DNA of 64,000 nucleotides from Amycolatopsis dendrobii (GTDB lineage: Bacteria > Actinomycetota > Actinomycetes > Mycobacteriales > Pseudonocardiaceae). The notes beneath the pieces were generated by a model that saw nothing but the letters and a program-made list of their open reading frames with translations, did no database searches and was not told the origin of the DNA. Shown here piece by piece: positions 39,040 through 47,014 of the stretch. How positions within the stretch are numbered: position 1 is the stretch's first letter; every line of letters begins with the position of its first letter. Made by a program: the position numbers and the translations under genes. The DNA is taken from contig NZ_JACGZW010000009.1 in NCBI RefSeq assembly GCF_014145675.1, positions 248,001 through 312,000 on the forward strand, read 5' to 3'.

Positions 39040-39672
39040 ATGACGTCGACGACCACCGTGGATCACCAGCGTACCGACGGCAGCACGCTGCGCCTCACCT
39101 TCGCCGAACCCGACGGCGCGCTTCGCGGCGGCCTGGTGGTCCTGCACGAGGGCGACGGGGTCACCGACGGCGTTCTGCTGCTGGTCAAAAGCCTTGCCGG
39201 CGAAGGCTGGCTCACCGTCACCCCGCACATCGAGTCCGGCGAGCAGCTCACCCAGCGCGACCTGCTCGACGCCACCGACCGCACGCTCGAATGGCTCACC
39301 GACCGCGGCGTCGAGGCCGACCTGCGCGGCGTCGTCGGGTTCGACCTCGGCGGCACGGCGGCATTGGTAGTCGCCTCGCACCGCAAGTTCGGCGCGGCAG
39401 TGAGCGTCGGCGGCCAGGCGGTGGCGGAACTGCCGAAGCTGCTGGAAATCGCCGGACGCGTGACCAGCCCGTGGCTCGGCATGTACGGCGACAACGGCGA
39501 CGAAGCGGGCGAGGCCGAGGTGGAGCAGCTGCGCGAGGCCGCGGCGTCGGCGAAAGTCGCGACGAACGTCGTGCGCTATCCGGGCGCGAACCACCGCTTC
39601 GACGCGGATCCCAGCGCGGCTGAAGAAGCTTGGCAGCGCACTCTCGACTGGTTTGACGCCCACCTCCGCTGA
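39040..39672 (+). CDS. dienelactone hydrolase family protein with Asp at the nucleophile position
   Basis: 210 residues from ATG 39040. Dienelactone-hydrolase-like alpha/beta fold: VVLHEGDGVTD, the nucleophile elbow VVGFDLGGTAALV, then MYGDNGDE (D151) and GANHRFDAD (H185). In the family the elbow is G-x-C-x-G-G with a Cys nucleophile; here residue 102 is Asp, the nucleophile used by haloalkane dehalogenases and epoxide hydrolases, while Asp and His of the triad remain. It may have altered chemistry or be non-catalytic. No ortholog context is visible; a strong palindrome and an oxidoreductase operon follow. Confidence 0.78.
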   Translation: MTSTTTVDHQRTDGSTLRLTFAEPDGALRGGLVVLHEGDGVTDGVLLLVKSLAGEGWLTVTPHIESGEQLTQRDLLDATDRTLEWLTDRGVEADLRGVVGFDLGGTAALVVASHRKFGAAVSVGGQAVAELPKLLEIAGRVTSPWLGMYGDNGDEAGEAEVEQLREAAASAKVATNVVRYPGANHRFDADPSAAEEAWQRTLDWFDAHLR

Positions 39673-39705
39673 TCTCCGGCAGCGCCCTTGACGGGCCGCT
39701 GCGTA

Positions 39706-39745
39706 CTCACTTAACGTTCCGATCCGGATCGAAACGTTAAGTGAG
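39706..39745. promoter_or_regulatory. 40-bp near-perfect palindrome upstream of oxidoreductase-TetR operon
   Basis: The left half CTCACTTAACGTTCCGATCC is mirrored by GGATCGAAACGTTAAGTGAG with one mismatch in 20. It ends 12 bases before the GTG of the oxidoreductase gene, just before its AGAGGAA ribosome-binding site. The AT-rich outer arms (CTCACTTAACGTT) and the GC-rich core suggest a compound operator; the TetR gene two frames on is the likely binder. Confidence 0.7.
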
Positions 39746-39757
39746 AGGAATCACCCG

Positions 39758-40648
39758 GTGAAAGCGGTGCTTGTCGAACCCCAGCAGCGGCTCGTCCTGT
39801 CCGAAACACCCGACCCGGCTCCTGGCCCAGGGCAAGCCGTCGTCGAGGTCGAGGCGATCGGCGTGGGCTACGTCGACATCATGTACCTGCGGGACGGCGC
39901 CACCTCAGTGCCTGGCGTCGAGGTCGTCGGCCGGGTCGAATCCGGCCAGCGCGTGCTGGCGCTCATCCTTTCCGGCGGCTACGCCGAGCAGGCCGTGGCT
40001 GACCCGGATCAGCTCTACCCGGTGCCCCAGAACCTCGACTCGGCCGACGCCGTCGCTTTGGGCGTCAACGCCTTGGTCGCGGAAGGCGCAGTACGCCGAG
40101 CCGCAGTCGTCCCGGGCGAACGGGTGCTCGTCCGCGGTGCGAGCGGCGGGATCGGCGTGCTCGCAACCCAGATCGCCCACGCCCGCGGTGCCGAGGTCAC
40201 CGCAGTGACGTCCTCGGCGGAGTACGGCGAACGGCTTCGAACCCTCGGCGCCGCGAAAATCGTCGACCGCACCCGCGAGCGTCCCGGGGAGACCTACGAC
40301 GTCATCATCGACACCGCAGCTGGCCCGCAGGTACGTGAGCACTTGGAACTGTTGCGCCCCAACGGTCGCTATGTCCTTTGTGGAGGAACGGCGGGCGTCC
40401 CGGAGATGGAAGCCTTCGCCCCGTTGATGGCCAACTTCCACAACTCGTCGACGCTGTTCACGTTCAGCCTCACCTCGGTGCCGCCGGAAGAGCGCCGGAA
40501 GTCGTGGGACCGCGTTCTCAAGCTCGTCGAAGACGGTCAGCTCTCCGCCGTGCGCGATCGAACATTCCCGCTCGCCGAGGCCGTGGCCGCCCTCCAGCAC
40601 GTGGAGCACGGGAAATCGTTCGGTAAGGTCGTGCTGCTCAACGGATAG
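39758..40648 (+). CDS. zinc-binding-dehydrogenase-type quinone oxidoreductase
   Basis: 296-residue MDR-superfamily NADPH-dependent oxidoreductase. N-terminal GroES-like domain (GVGYVDIMYLRDGA), Rossmann motif VRGASGGIGVLATQIAHARGAEVTAVTSS, and the C-terminal GKSFGKVVLLNG. It lacks the catalytic and structural zinc ligands, like QOR/crotonase-type reductases, and is shorter than usual (about 320). It leads an operon with the TetR gene (11 bases on) and acetoacetyl-CoA synthetase, and has the 40-bp palindrome in front. Probably induced by an electrophile or quinone. Confidence 0.87.
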   Translation: MKAVLVEPQQRLVLSETPDPAPGPGQAVVEVEAIGVGYVDIMYLRDGATSVPGVEVVGRVESGQRVLALILSGGYAEQAVADPDQLYPVPQNLDSADAVALGVNALVAEGAVRRAAVVPGERVLVRGASGGIGVLATQIAHARGAEVTAVTSSAEYGERLRTLGAAKIVDRTRERPGETYDVIIDTAAGPQVREHLELLRPNGRYVLCGGTAGVPEMEAFAPLMANFHNSSTLFTFSLTSVPPEERRKSWDRVLKLVEDGQLSAVRDRTFPLAEAVAALQHVEHGKSFGKVVLLNG

Positions 40649-40659
40649 CGGGAGAATTC

Positions 40660-41268
40660 ATGGCGCGCCAGCGGGACGAGCGGATCGACCACGCCGTGCT
40701 GGTCGCGGTGTGCGAACTGGTCCGGGAATCCGGCTATTCGGCGCTGACCATGGAGGCCATCGCCCAGCGCGCGGGCACCACCAAACCCGCCATCCGGCGC
40801 CGGTGGAAAAGCCGGCAGCACGTCGTGGTCGCCGCGCTGGCGGAGGCGCGCACCGGGGTCGCGGAGATCGACACGGGATGCACCTGCTGCGATCTCGTCG
40901 GTCACCTCGACGCCCTCCGGACCGGCCTCGAGGACCCGGTTTTCGGCCGCGTCCTCCCGGCGCTCGCCGTCGATCTGGCGGACGATCCGGAGCTGCGGGA
41001 AGACTTCCTGACCTCGTTCTGGGCCCCGCGCCGGGAGGCCTGCACCGTCTCCCTGCGCAAGGCCGAGGAGCGCGGGGACCTCCCGTCCGGCCAGGACGTC
41101 GACCTGCTGCTGGACCTGTTCGCCGCCCCGGTCGTCTTCCGCTCGCTGTTCGGGCACCGGGAATTGACCCGCGAGTTCGTCCTGGACGTCGTCCGCGCGC
41201 TGCTGTCCGGGGTGGGCACGGTCGAAAAAGGACTTTGCGAGCACACCGGGGTTAGCATCGGCGAGTGA
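40660..41268 (+). CDS. TetR family regulator with a Cys-x-Cys-Cys motif
   Basis: 202 residues. The N-terminal TetR helix-turn-helix (HAVLVAVCELVRESGYSALTMEAIAQRAGTTKPAIRRRWKSRQHVVVAAL) is followed by a TetR_C_16-like all-helical ligand domain. At 74-77 it has CTCC where relatives usually read a D-T-G-S-L/T-type segment, so a thiol switch or metal site is possible. It lies between an oxidoreductase and acetoacetyl-CoA synthetase and overlaps the latter start by 4 bases (GTGA). It is the probable autorepressor acting on the 40-bp palindrome. Confidence 0.88.
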   Translation: MARQRDERIDHAVLVAVCELVRESGYSALTMEAIAQRAGTTKPAIRRRWKSRQHVVVAALAEARTGVAEIDTGCTCCDLVGHLDALRTGLEDPVFGRVLPALAVDLADDPELREDFLTSFWAPRREACTVSLRKAEERGDLPSGQDVDLLLDLFAAPVVFRSLFGHRELTREFVLDVVRALLSGVGTVEKGLCEHTGVSIGE

Positions 41269-43244
41269 CCGAGAACGCCGCTGTTCCCGAGGTGCTATGG
41301 CGACCCGACCCGAACCGGGTCGCTGACACGAAGATCGAGGCCTTCCGCCGATGGCTGCGCGAGCGGCGCGGCGTCGACCTCGCCGATTACGACGACCTGT
41401 GGCACTACTCGGTCGAGCAAGTTCCGGAGTTCTGGACCGCGGTGGCGGAGTTCTTCGGCGTCCGCTGGCACGAGCGGCCGCGGGAAGTCCTGTCCGGCGC
41501 GATGCCGGACGCGAAATGGTTCGACGGCGGCACGCTCAACTACGCCGAACACTCGCTGAGCCCGGATACCGGCGGCGCCACGAAGGCCGACGACGAACTC
41601 GCAGTGGTTTTCCACCGCGAGGACGGGCTCGCCGAGCAATTCACCTACGGCGACCTCCGTGCGCACGTCGCCGCCGCACGGGCCGCGTTGCGGGCTTTCG
41701 GCGTCGGCAAAGGAGATCGCGTCGTCGCGCTCGCGCCGAACTGCCCGCAGACGCTCATCGCTTTCCTGGCCACCGCCAGCCTCGGCGCGATCTGGTCGTC
41801 GTGTTCCCCGGACTTCGGGATCCGCGCGATCGCCGACCGGTTCACCCAGATCGAGCCGAAGGTGCTCATCGCGGTGAACGGATACGCTTACAACGGCCGG
41901 AAATTCGACATCCGCGACACCGTTCAGCAGCTGCGCCACCAGATTCCGTCGCTGGAAGCCACCGTTTTGGTGAAATACCTGGGAGACGGGACGCTGGACG
42001 GCGTCATCGACTGGAACGCGATGCTCGCCGAACACGCGGGCGGCGAGCTGGCGTACGAGCCGGTGGACTTCGCGCATCCGTTGTGGATCCTGTACTCCTC
42101 GGGCACGACCGGCCTGCCGAAGGGAATCGTGCAGGGCCACGGCGGCATCGTCGTCGAACACTTCAAGGCGCTGGGCCTGCAGAGCGGGCTCGAGCCAGGG
42201 GACCGGTTCTTCTGGTTCACCACCACCGGCTGGATGATGTGGAATTTCATCGCCTCCGGGCTCCTCGTCGGCGCGACGATCGTGCTGTACGACGGCAGTC
42301 CCGGCCATCCGGATCTCAACGCGCTGTGGCATCTGGCCGAACAGCACCGCGTCACCTACTTCGGCACGTCCGCGCCGTTCATCCAGAGCTGCCTCAAAGC
42401 GGGCCTCGCCCCGGCCGAACGCTACGACCTCAGCGCGCTGCGCGTGGTCGGCTCGACCGGTTCGCCGTTGTCTTCCGAGGGTTTCCGGTGGATCGCCGAC
42501 GCGATCGGCCGGGACGTGCAGATCTGCTCGGTCTCCGGCGGCACCGACCTGTGCGCGGCGATCGTCGCGGCCGCGCCGGACGTCCCGGTGTGGCTCGGCG
42601 AACTGTCCTGCCGCGCGCTCGGAGTGGCCGCGGCGGCGTTCGACGACCACGGCGAGCCGGTGGTCGAGGAGGTCGGCGAGCTGGTGATCACCGAGCCGAT
42701 GCCGTCGATGCCGGTCTCGTTCTGGAACGACCCGGACGGTTCCCGGCTGCGCGAGGCGTACTTCGACACTTACCCGGGTATCTGGAGGCACGGCGACTGG
42801 GTCAAGATCACGCGCCGCGGTTCGGCGGTGGTCTACGGCCGCAGCGATTCGACGCTCAACCGCGGCGGCGTCCGGATGGGCACCGCCGAGTTCTACCGGG
42901 TCGCGGAAGGGTTCGCCGAGGTCGCCGACTCGCTGGTCATCGACACGTCGGCGGCGGGCAACGACGACGGGCAGCTGCTGTGTTTTCTCGTACTCACAGC
43001 AGGCGCGAAACTCGAAGAAGTAGAGCCTGACCTGCGGAAAGAGCTTCGCAACGCGCTGTCGCCACGACACGTACCCGATCGGTTCATGGTCGTTTCCGAG
43101 ATTCCCCGTACGTTGAACGGTAAGAAGTGCGAAGTACCAGTGAAGCGGATCCTCTCCGGAGTCGCGCCGGAGAGGGCGGTGAGCAGGGACGCGCTGGCCA
43201 ACCCGGCCGCGCTGGCCCCCTTTGTGGAGCTCGCCGCGGACTGA
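41265..43244 (+). CDS. acetoacetyl-CoA synthetase
   Basis: 659-residue ANL-superfamily ligase that activates acetoacetate with ATP and CoA. AMP-binding motifs: YSSGTTGLPKG, the aromatic block FFWFTTTGWMMWN, YFGTSAPFIQSCLKAG and a C-terminal lysine in IPRTLNGKKCEVPVKRILSG for adenylation. The N-terminal ACAS_N block (DYDDLWHYSVEQVPEFWTAVAEFFGV) and the AACS-specific MPDAKWFDGGTLNYAEH mark it as acetoacetate, not acetate, specific. It belongs to the operon under the 40-bp palindrome and links it to ketone-body or leucine degradation. Confidence 0.92.
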   Translation: MTENAAVPEVLWRPDPNRVADTKIEAFRRWLRERRGVDLADYDDLWHYSVEQVPEFWTAVAEFFGVRWHERPREVLSGAMPDAKWFDGGTLNYAEHSLSPDTGGATKADDELAVVFHREDGLAEQFTYGDLRAHVAAARAALRAFGVGKGDRVVALAPNCPQTLIAFLATASLGAIWSSCSPDFGIRAIADRFTQIEPKVLIAVNGYAYNGRKFDIRDTVQQLRHQIPSLEATVLVKYLGDGTLDGVIDWNAMLAEHAGGELAYEPVDFAHPLWILYSSGTTGLPKGIVQGHGGIVVEHFKALGLQSGLEPGDRFFWFTTTGWMMWNFIASGLLVGATIVLYDGSPGHPDLNALWHLAEQHRVTYFGTSAPFIQSCLKAGLAPAERYDLSALRVVGSTGSPLSSEGFRWIADAIGRDVQICSVSGGTDLCAAIVAAAPDVPVWLGELSCRALGVAAAAFDDHGEPVVEEVGELVITEPMPSMPVSFWNDPDGSRLREAYFDTYPGIWRHGDWVKITRRGSAVVYGRSDSTLNRGGVRMGTAEFYRVAEGFAEVADSLVIDTSAAGNDDGQLLCFLVLTAGAKLEEVEPDLRKELRNALSPRHVPDRFMVVSEIPRTLNGKKCEVPVKRILSGVAPERAVSRDALANPAALAPFVELAAD

Positions 43245-43264
43245 ACGCGCAAGCGGGGGGAAGC

Positions 43265-43297
43265 ATGGCAGGGCCGTACGTGTTGCACGCGTGGTGA
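43265..43297 (+). CDS. possible 10-codon leader ORF before the MprF-like gene
   Basis: ATG 43265 encodes MAGPYVLHAW and a TGA that overlaps the GTG of the following gene at 43294. GGGGGGAAGC immediately precedes this ATG, and no good ribosome-binding site precedes the MprF-like gene itself. It would couple translation of the two. Very short, so it may be chance. Confidence 0.3.
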   Translation: MAGPYVLHAW

Positions 43298-45000
43298 CGG
43301 GGACACGCGCGCAGCACACTTGGCAGGCGGCAGGCGTCACGTCGGTCGTCGCGATCACGTGGGTGACCAGGCTGGCCGGGCTGGTGGCGATCGTGTCCAC
43401 GGTCGTACCGGTGGGCCGCGACGTGCGCGGGCATGTGGCCAAATGGCTGGAGCTGCCGAGCGAAGCGACCACTGCGGCGGCCGCTGTGGCGCTGGTCACC
43501 GGTGTGTTGCTGATCATGCTCGCCGCCGGGCTCCGCCGCCGCAAACGCCGCGCTTGGCAACTGGCGGTCGGCTTCGCCGCGCTGCTGGCGTTGTCCCACC
43601 TCGGGCTGCGGCATGTTTTCGGTGCCGGAGTGGTGTCGATGGTGCTGCTGGCCGGGCTCATCGGCACGCGGCGGTACTTCATCGCCCGCCCGGACCCGAC
43701 CGTCGGCCGCTGGCGCGCGTTGCGGGTGCTGCTGCAGTTGGTGCTGGCCGGGTTCGTGCTCAACTTCGCGCTGCTGTCGGTCGCGCCCGCCCGGATGCTC
43801 GACCCGCTGAGCTTCGCCGACCGGCTGTCCCAGTCCGCGCTCGCGCTCACCGGCGTCAGCGGGCCCGCGGTGTTCCACGAGATGTGGTTCGAGGACCTGT
43901 CCGCGTCGATCGGGCTGCTCTTCAGCATCACCGGCGTGCTGGTGTCGGCGTACTTCCTGCTGCGTTCGGCCGAACCCGCGCCAGAGCTGTCTGACGACGA
44001 ACTCGCGCGGCTGCACGAGTTGCTGAAGCAGCACGGGGACCGGGATTCGCTCGGCTACTTCGCGCTGCGCCGCGACAAGTTCGCGGTCTTCTCCAAGACC
44101 GGCAAGGCGGCCGTCACGTTCCGCGTGATCGCCGGCGTCGCGTTGACCTCGGCCGACCCGCTCGGCGACCACGAGGCGTGGCCCGGCGCGATCGAGGAGT
44201 ACCTGGACATCTGCCAGCGCAACGCCTGGGTGCCCGCCGCGATGGGCGCGTCCGAGCTGGGCGCGACCGTGTGGGCCCGGTTCGGCCTGGAGGTACTGGA
44301 AATCGGCGACGAGGCGGTCGTCGACACCAAGACGTTCACGCTGGAAGGCCGCGTGATGCGCGGCGTACGGCAGGCAGCGTCGCGGACGAAGCGGGCCGGC
44401 TACAAGGTCCTGGTGCGCCGAGCCGAAGACTTGCGTCCTGGCGAGCTGCCCGAGCTGGTGCACCTGGCCGCTGCCTGGCGCGGCACCGAAACCGAACGCG
44501 GCTTCTCGATGGCGCTGGGCCGCATGGGCGACCCGGGTTCAGTGATCGTCACCGCAGAACAAGGCGGCCGCGTCCGTGGCGTGCTGCAGTTCGTGCCGTG
44601 GGGCGAGCGAGGCTTGTCGCTCGATGTGATGCGCCGGGACCGCACCGTCGACAACGGCGTGAACGAGCTGATGATCTCGGAGCTGCTGCTGTACTCCCGG
44701 GAGCACGACATCGACCACGTGTCGCTGAACTTCGCCGCCTTCCGCGCCCTGATGGAACAGGGCCAGCGCATCGGCGCGGGCCCGGTCGCGCGGCTTTCGG
44801 CGAAAGTCCTGCACTTCTTCTCGCGCTGGATCCAGATCGAAAGCCTCTACCGGTTCAACGCCAAGTTCCAGCCCCGGTGGGTCCCGCGATATCTCGTCTA
44901 CCCGGGCGTCGGGTCGCTCCCGCGCGTCGGCATAGCGACCTTCGAAGCCGAAGGCCTAGGCGGCCGTTCTCCCTGGTTGCGCCGGGTGCTGCACCGTTGA
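43294..45000 (+). CDS. MprF/LysX-type lysylphosphatidylglycerol synthase-flippase (DUF2156)
   Basis: Starts at GTG 43294 (an adjacent GTG is at 43291); longer frames lack membrane signal. About five or six transmembrane helices fill residues 1-240 and a cytosolic aminoacyl-PG synthase (DUF2156/GNAT-like) fills the rest: LLKQHGDRDSLGYFALRRDKFAVFSKTGKAAVTFRVIAGVALTSADPLGDHEAWP and VNELMISELLLYSREHDIDHVSLNFAAFRALMEQG. It lacks the fused lysyl-tRNA synthetase of mycobacterial LysX, so it would depend on the housekeeping enzyme. Such proteins make the membrane less negative and resist cationic peptides. Confidence 0.88.
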   Translation: MTGTRAQHTWQAAGVTSVVAITWVTRLAGLVAIVSTVVPVGRDVRGHVAKWLELPSEATTAAAAVALVTGVLLIMLAAGLRRRKRRAWQLAVGFAALLALSHLGLRHVFGAGVVSMVLLAGLIGTRRYFIARPDPTVGRWRALRVLLQLVLAGFVLNFALLSVAPARMLDPLSFADRLSQSALALTGVSGPAVFHEMWFEDLSASIGLLFSITGVLVSAYFLLRSAEPAPELSDDELARLHELLKQHGDRDSLGYFALRRDKFAVFSKTGKAAVTFRVIAGVALTSADPLGDHEAWPGAIEEYLDICQRNAWVPAAMGASELGATVWARFGLEVLEIGDEAVVDTKTFTLEGRVMRGVRQAASRTKRAGYKVLVRRAEDLRPGELPELVHLAAAWRGTETERGFSMALGRMGDPGSVIVTAEQGGRVRGVLQFVPWGERGLSLDVMRRDRTVDNGVNELMISELLLYSREHDIDHVSLNFAAFRALMEQGQRIGAGPVARLSAKVLHFFSRWIQIESLYRFNAKFQPRWVPRYLVYPGVGSLPRVGIATFEAEGLGGRSPWLRRVLHR

Positions 45001-45066
45001 GGGGGGTGCCTTCCGGAGGGGCTGGAAGGGTGTGTAACCTATCTGAGCAGTGGTCGTTAGGACCCA

Positions 45067-45156
45067 GGAGGCTTCGCCTAGTCTGGTCTATGGCGCCGCA
45101 CTGCTAATGCGGTTGGGGGTAACCCCCCCTCCCGGGTTCAAATCCCGGAGCCTCCG
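45067..45156 (+). tRNA. tRNA-Ser (anticodon GCT)
   Basis: The acceptor stem GGAGGCT pairs with AGCCTCC, discriminator G. The anticodon loop CTGCTAA gives GCT. The variable arm is long (GTTGGGGGTAACCCCCCCTC), typical of class II. T loop TTCAAAT. 90 nt, no encoded CCA. Confidence 0.93.
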
Positions 45157-45198
45157 CTGGTGCCTGTTTCGGCAGGTGCTAGGTTAACAACTGAACAC

Positions 45199-45272
45199 GC
45201 GCCCGTAGCTCAGCTGGATAGAGCATCTGACTACGGATCAGAAGGTCAGGGGTTCGAATCCCTTCGGGCGCA
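45199..45272 (+). tRNA. tRNA-Arg (anticodon ACG)
   Basis: The acceptor stem GCGCCCG pairs with CGGGCGC, discriminator A. D arm AGCTCAGCTGGATAGAGC, anticodon loop CTACGGA giving ACG (A34 is normally deaminated to inosine), T loop TTCGAAT. 74 nt, no encoded CCA. 42 bases after the tRNA-Ser. Confidence 0.95.
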
Positions 45273-45293
45273 CTGTCTGGTCGAGACAGTAAA

Positions 45294-45328
45294 CAACGGG
45301 CCGGGTGCTTTTCGCACCCGGCCCGTTG
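45294..45328. terminator. perfect 15-bp hairpin terminator
   Basis: CAACGGGCCGGGTGC paired with GCACCCGGCCCGTTG around TTTTC. It lies between tRNA-Arg and the convergent leftward membrane gene (stop at 45334), so it probably ends transcription in both directions. Confidence 0.85.
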
Positions 45329-45333
45329 TGCAG

Positions 45334-46113
45334 TTACGGCTTCTTGAGCCGATCCAGCACCGCGCGGGTCTGCACTTGTGCGATCGACGACAGGTCGTCC
45401 ATCTTCAGCGGCGCCTCGCCAGGCGCCCGGTGGACCGCGACCTGGATCTCCACCGTCACGTTGCTGTCCTCCACTCCCACGATGTAACTCGCGCCCGGGC
45501 CCGGTTCCGTGGTGCTGCCCGCGCGCCAGTAGTTCCGCGTGCCGAGTCCAGCGATCGTGCCGGAGGTCCAGCCTTGTGCCGGCTTGGTGTTCCACTGCTC
45601 GTACGCCGGTGGCCGGTCCGCCGAGGCGAACTCGGCGCGGACGGCGATTCCCGCCTCGTTGGTAGCGACGCCGTCGGTCGCGGAGGTGCTCGTGTAGCGG
45701 AGGCTGCAGCTCAGGTCGCCGCCGTAGCCCTCGCTTGGCTGGCCTTCCCGGTGGACCGGCGGGATCGGGGTGGTGGACCATTTCGCCAGCGGTTTCGGGT
45801 CCAGCAGGGCGCAGGCGTCGGAGATCCCGCTCATCGAGTACTTGCCCGGTGGCGCGGCGGGAGAGGCGCTGGTGGACGGGGCCGCGCTCGAGGCGGCCGG
45901 GACGGGAACGGGGGCGGGGTCGGCTTGGGACGAACCGCCGCTGAGGGACAGGCCGATCGCGATTCCGGCGCCGAGAACCACGACCAGGCCGAGCACGCCG
46001 GCCACGATCCATCCGGTCTTGGGGCCAGGGGGTCCGGGCGGCCGGGGCGGGTTCCATCCCGGGAACGGTTGCCCGGCAACGGGATCGGGGCGCGCGCCCT
46101 GCGGATCGGTCAT
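45334..46113 (-). CDS. membrane-anchored secreted-domain protein, paralogue A (DUF3558-like)
   Basis: 259 residues. A Pro-rich cytoplasmic N-terminus (PGWNPPRPPGPPGPK), one helix (about 33-57, GWIVAGVLGLVVVLGAGIAIGLSL), a low-complexity Pro/Ala/Ser linker, then an outer domain from about residue 90 (SGISDACALLDPKPLAKWSTTPIPP). The Cys pattern DACALLDP... LSCSLRYT is shared with the next gene and recalls DUF3558 sensor-like domains of actinobacteria. Function unknown. It is cotranscribed with its paralogue: 6 bases separate stop and start. Confidence 0.75.
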   Translation of the reverse strand: MTDPQGARPDPVAGQPFPGWNPPRPPGPPGPKTGWIVAGVLGLVVVLGAGIAIGLSLSGGSSQADPAPVPVPAASSAAPSTSASPAAPPGKYSMSGISDACALLDPKPLAKWSTTPIPPVHREGQPSEGYGGDLSCSLRYTSTSATDGVATNEAGIAVRAEFASADRPPAYEQWNTKPAQGWTSGTIAGLGTRNYWRAGSTTEPGPGASYIVGVEDSNVTVEIQVAVHRAPGEAPLKMDDLSSIAQVQTRAVLDRLKKP

Positions 46114-46119
46114 CTGCGG

Positions 46120-46833
46120 CTAGTTCCCTTTCAACCCGTTCAACACCTTCCGGGCCTGTGCTTCGGCGATCGGCTGGACCTCGGTGCGGTGCATCTGCGC
46201 GACCTCCCGGGTACGGCTGAAATTGAGCCGGACGCGGACCGAGACGTTGGCGTCCACCGCGCAGAGGACGTAGCGCGTGTTCGCGACCAGATCGCCGTAG
46301 ACCTCGGAGTGCCAGAAGCCCTCGGTGCCGACTCCGGTGATGGAACCGGAAGCTTTGCCCTCGCCGGTTTTCGCGAGGGTGCCGCGTTTCCAGTTCGAAT
46401 AGGAGGACGGCGCGGTGCCCTCGGTGAAATCGACGTCGAGGAGGATTTCGGCGGTGTTCAGGGTGTCGCTGCCGGTATAGCGCATCTCGCAGTTCAGGCT
46501 GCCGGCGTCGTGCTCGCTCGGGCGGACTTCCTCGTGCTTGGGCGGGCCCTTCGGCGTGGGCGACCACTTCTGCAGCGGAGCGGGATCGACGAGATCGCAG
46601 GCGTTGCCGACGTGATCCATCGAATAGCCCGGCGCGGCGACCGGCTTCGGCGGCGGATCGGACGGCTGCCCGGCCACGACGCCGACGGCGATCCCGGCCC
46701 CCAGCACGACCACCAGCGCGGCGACTCCGCCGATGATCCAGCCGGTCCGGCGGGGTTTCGCAGGAGGCGGGTGTCCGTAACCGGCAGCGGGGAACGGATT
46801 CGTCGGCGGCTCGTCGCGCCTGTAGTCGGTCAT
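46120..46833 (-). CDS. membrane-anchored secreted-domain protein, paralogue B (DUF3558-like)
   Basis: 237 residues from ATG 46833 (MTDYRRDEPP). Same plan as the downstream gene: Pro-rich N-terminus, one helix (31-54), outer domain with GNACDLVDPAPLQKW and LNCEMRYTG aligning with DACALLDPKPLAKW and LSCSLRYTS, and a shared C-terminal VQPIAEAQARKVLNGLK. This is a tandem duplication that has diverged. The outer domain may bind cell-wall or lipid ligands. An extended start at 46926 is less likely. Confidence 0.75.
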   Translation of the reverse strand: MTDYRRDEPPTNPFPAAGYGHPPPAKPRRTGWIIGGVAALVVVLGAGIAVGVVAGQPSDPPPKPVAAPGYSMDHVGNACDLVDPAPLQKWSPTPKGPPKHEEVRPSEHDAGSLNCEMRYTGSDTLNTAEILLDVDFTEGTAPSSYSNWKRGTLAKTGEGKASGSITGVGTEGFWHSEVYGDLVANTRYVLCAVDANVSVRVRLNFSRTREVAQMHRTEVQPIAEAQARKVLNGLKGN

Positions 46834-47014
46834 CCCCCGCAGCCCTCCACCCGGCGAACCGGGCACCGGGACCTGGCTCCGCCCGACTATATCCTTCCGC
46901 TTCCGCCGAGACGAGCCGCTGATCACGCTGGTCCGGGGCCTGATGCAACGCTGTCGAGGCGACCGGGGACATGGGGTTGTGACGACAGTTTCGGATCAGG
47001 GGCGGGGGTGGGGG

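Noticed and set aside
41295..43931. 878-codon minus-strand frame
   Set aside because: Antisense to acetoacetyl-CoA synthetase and the MprF-like gene, low-information composition.
45009..45029. CCTTCC/GGAAGG hairpin as terminator of the MprF-like gene
   Set aside because: Only 6 bp with a 9-nt loop; too weak to call.
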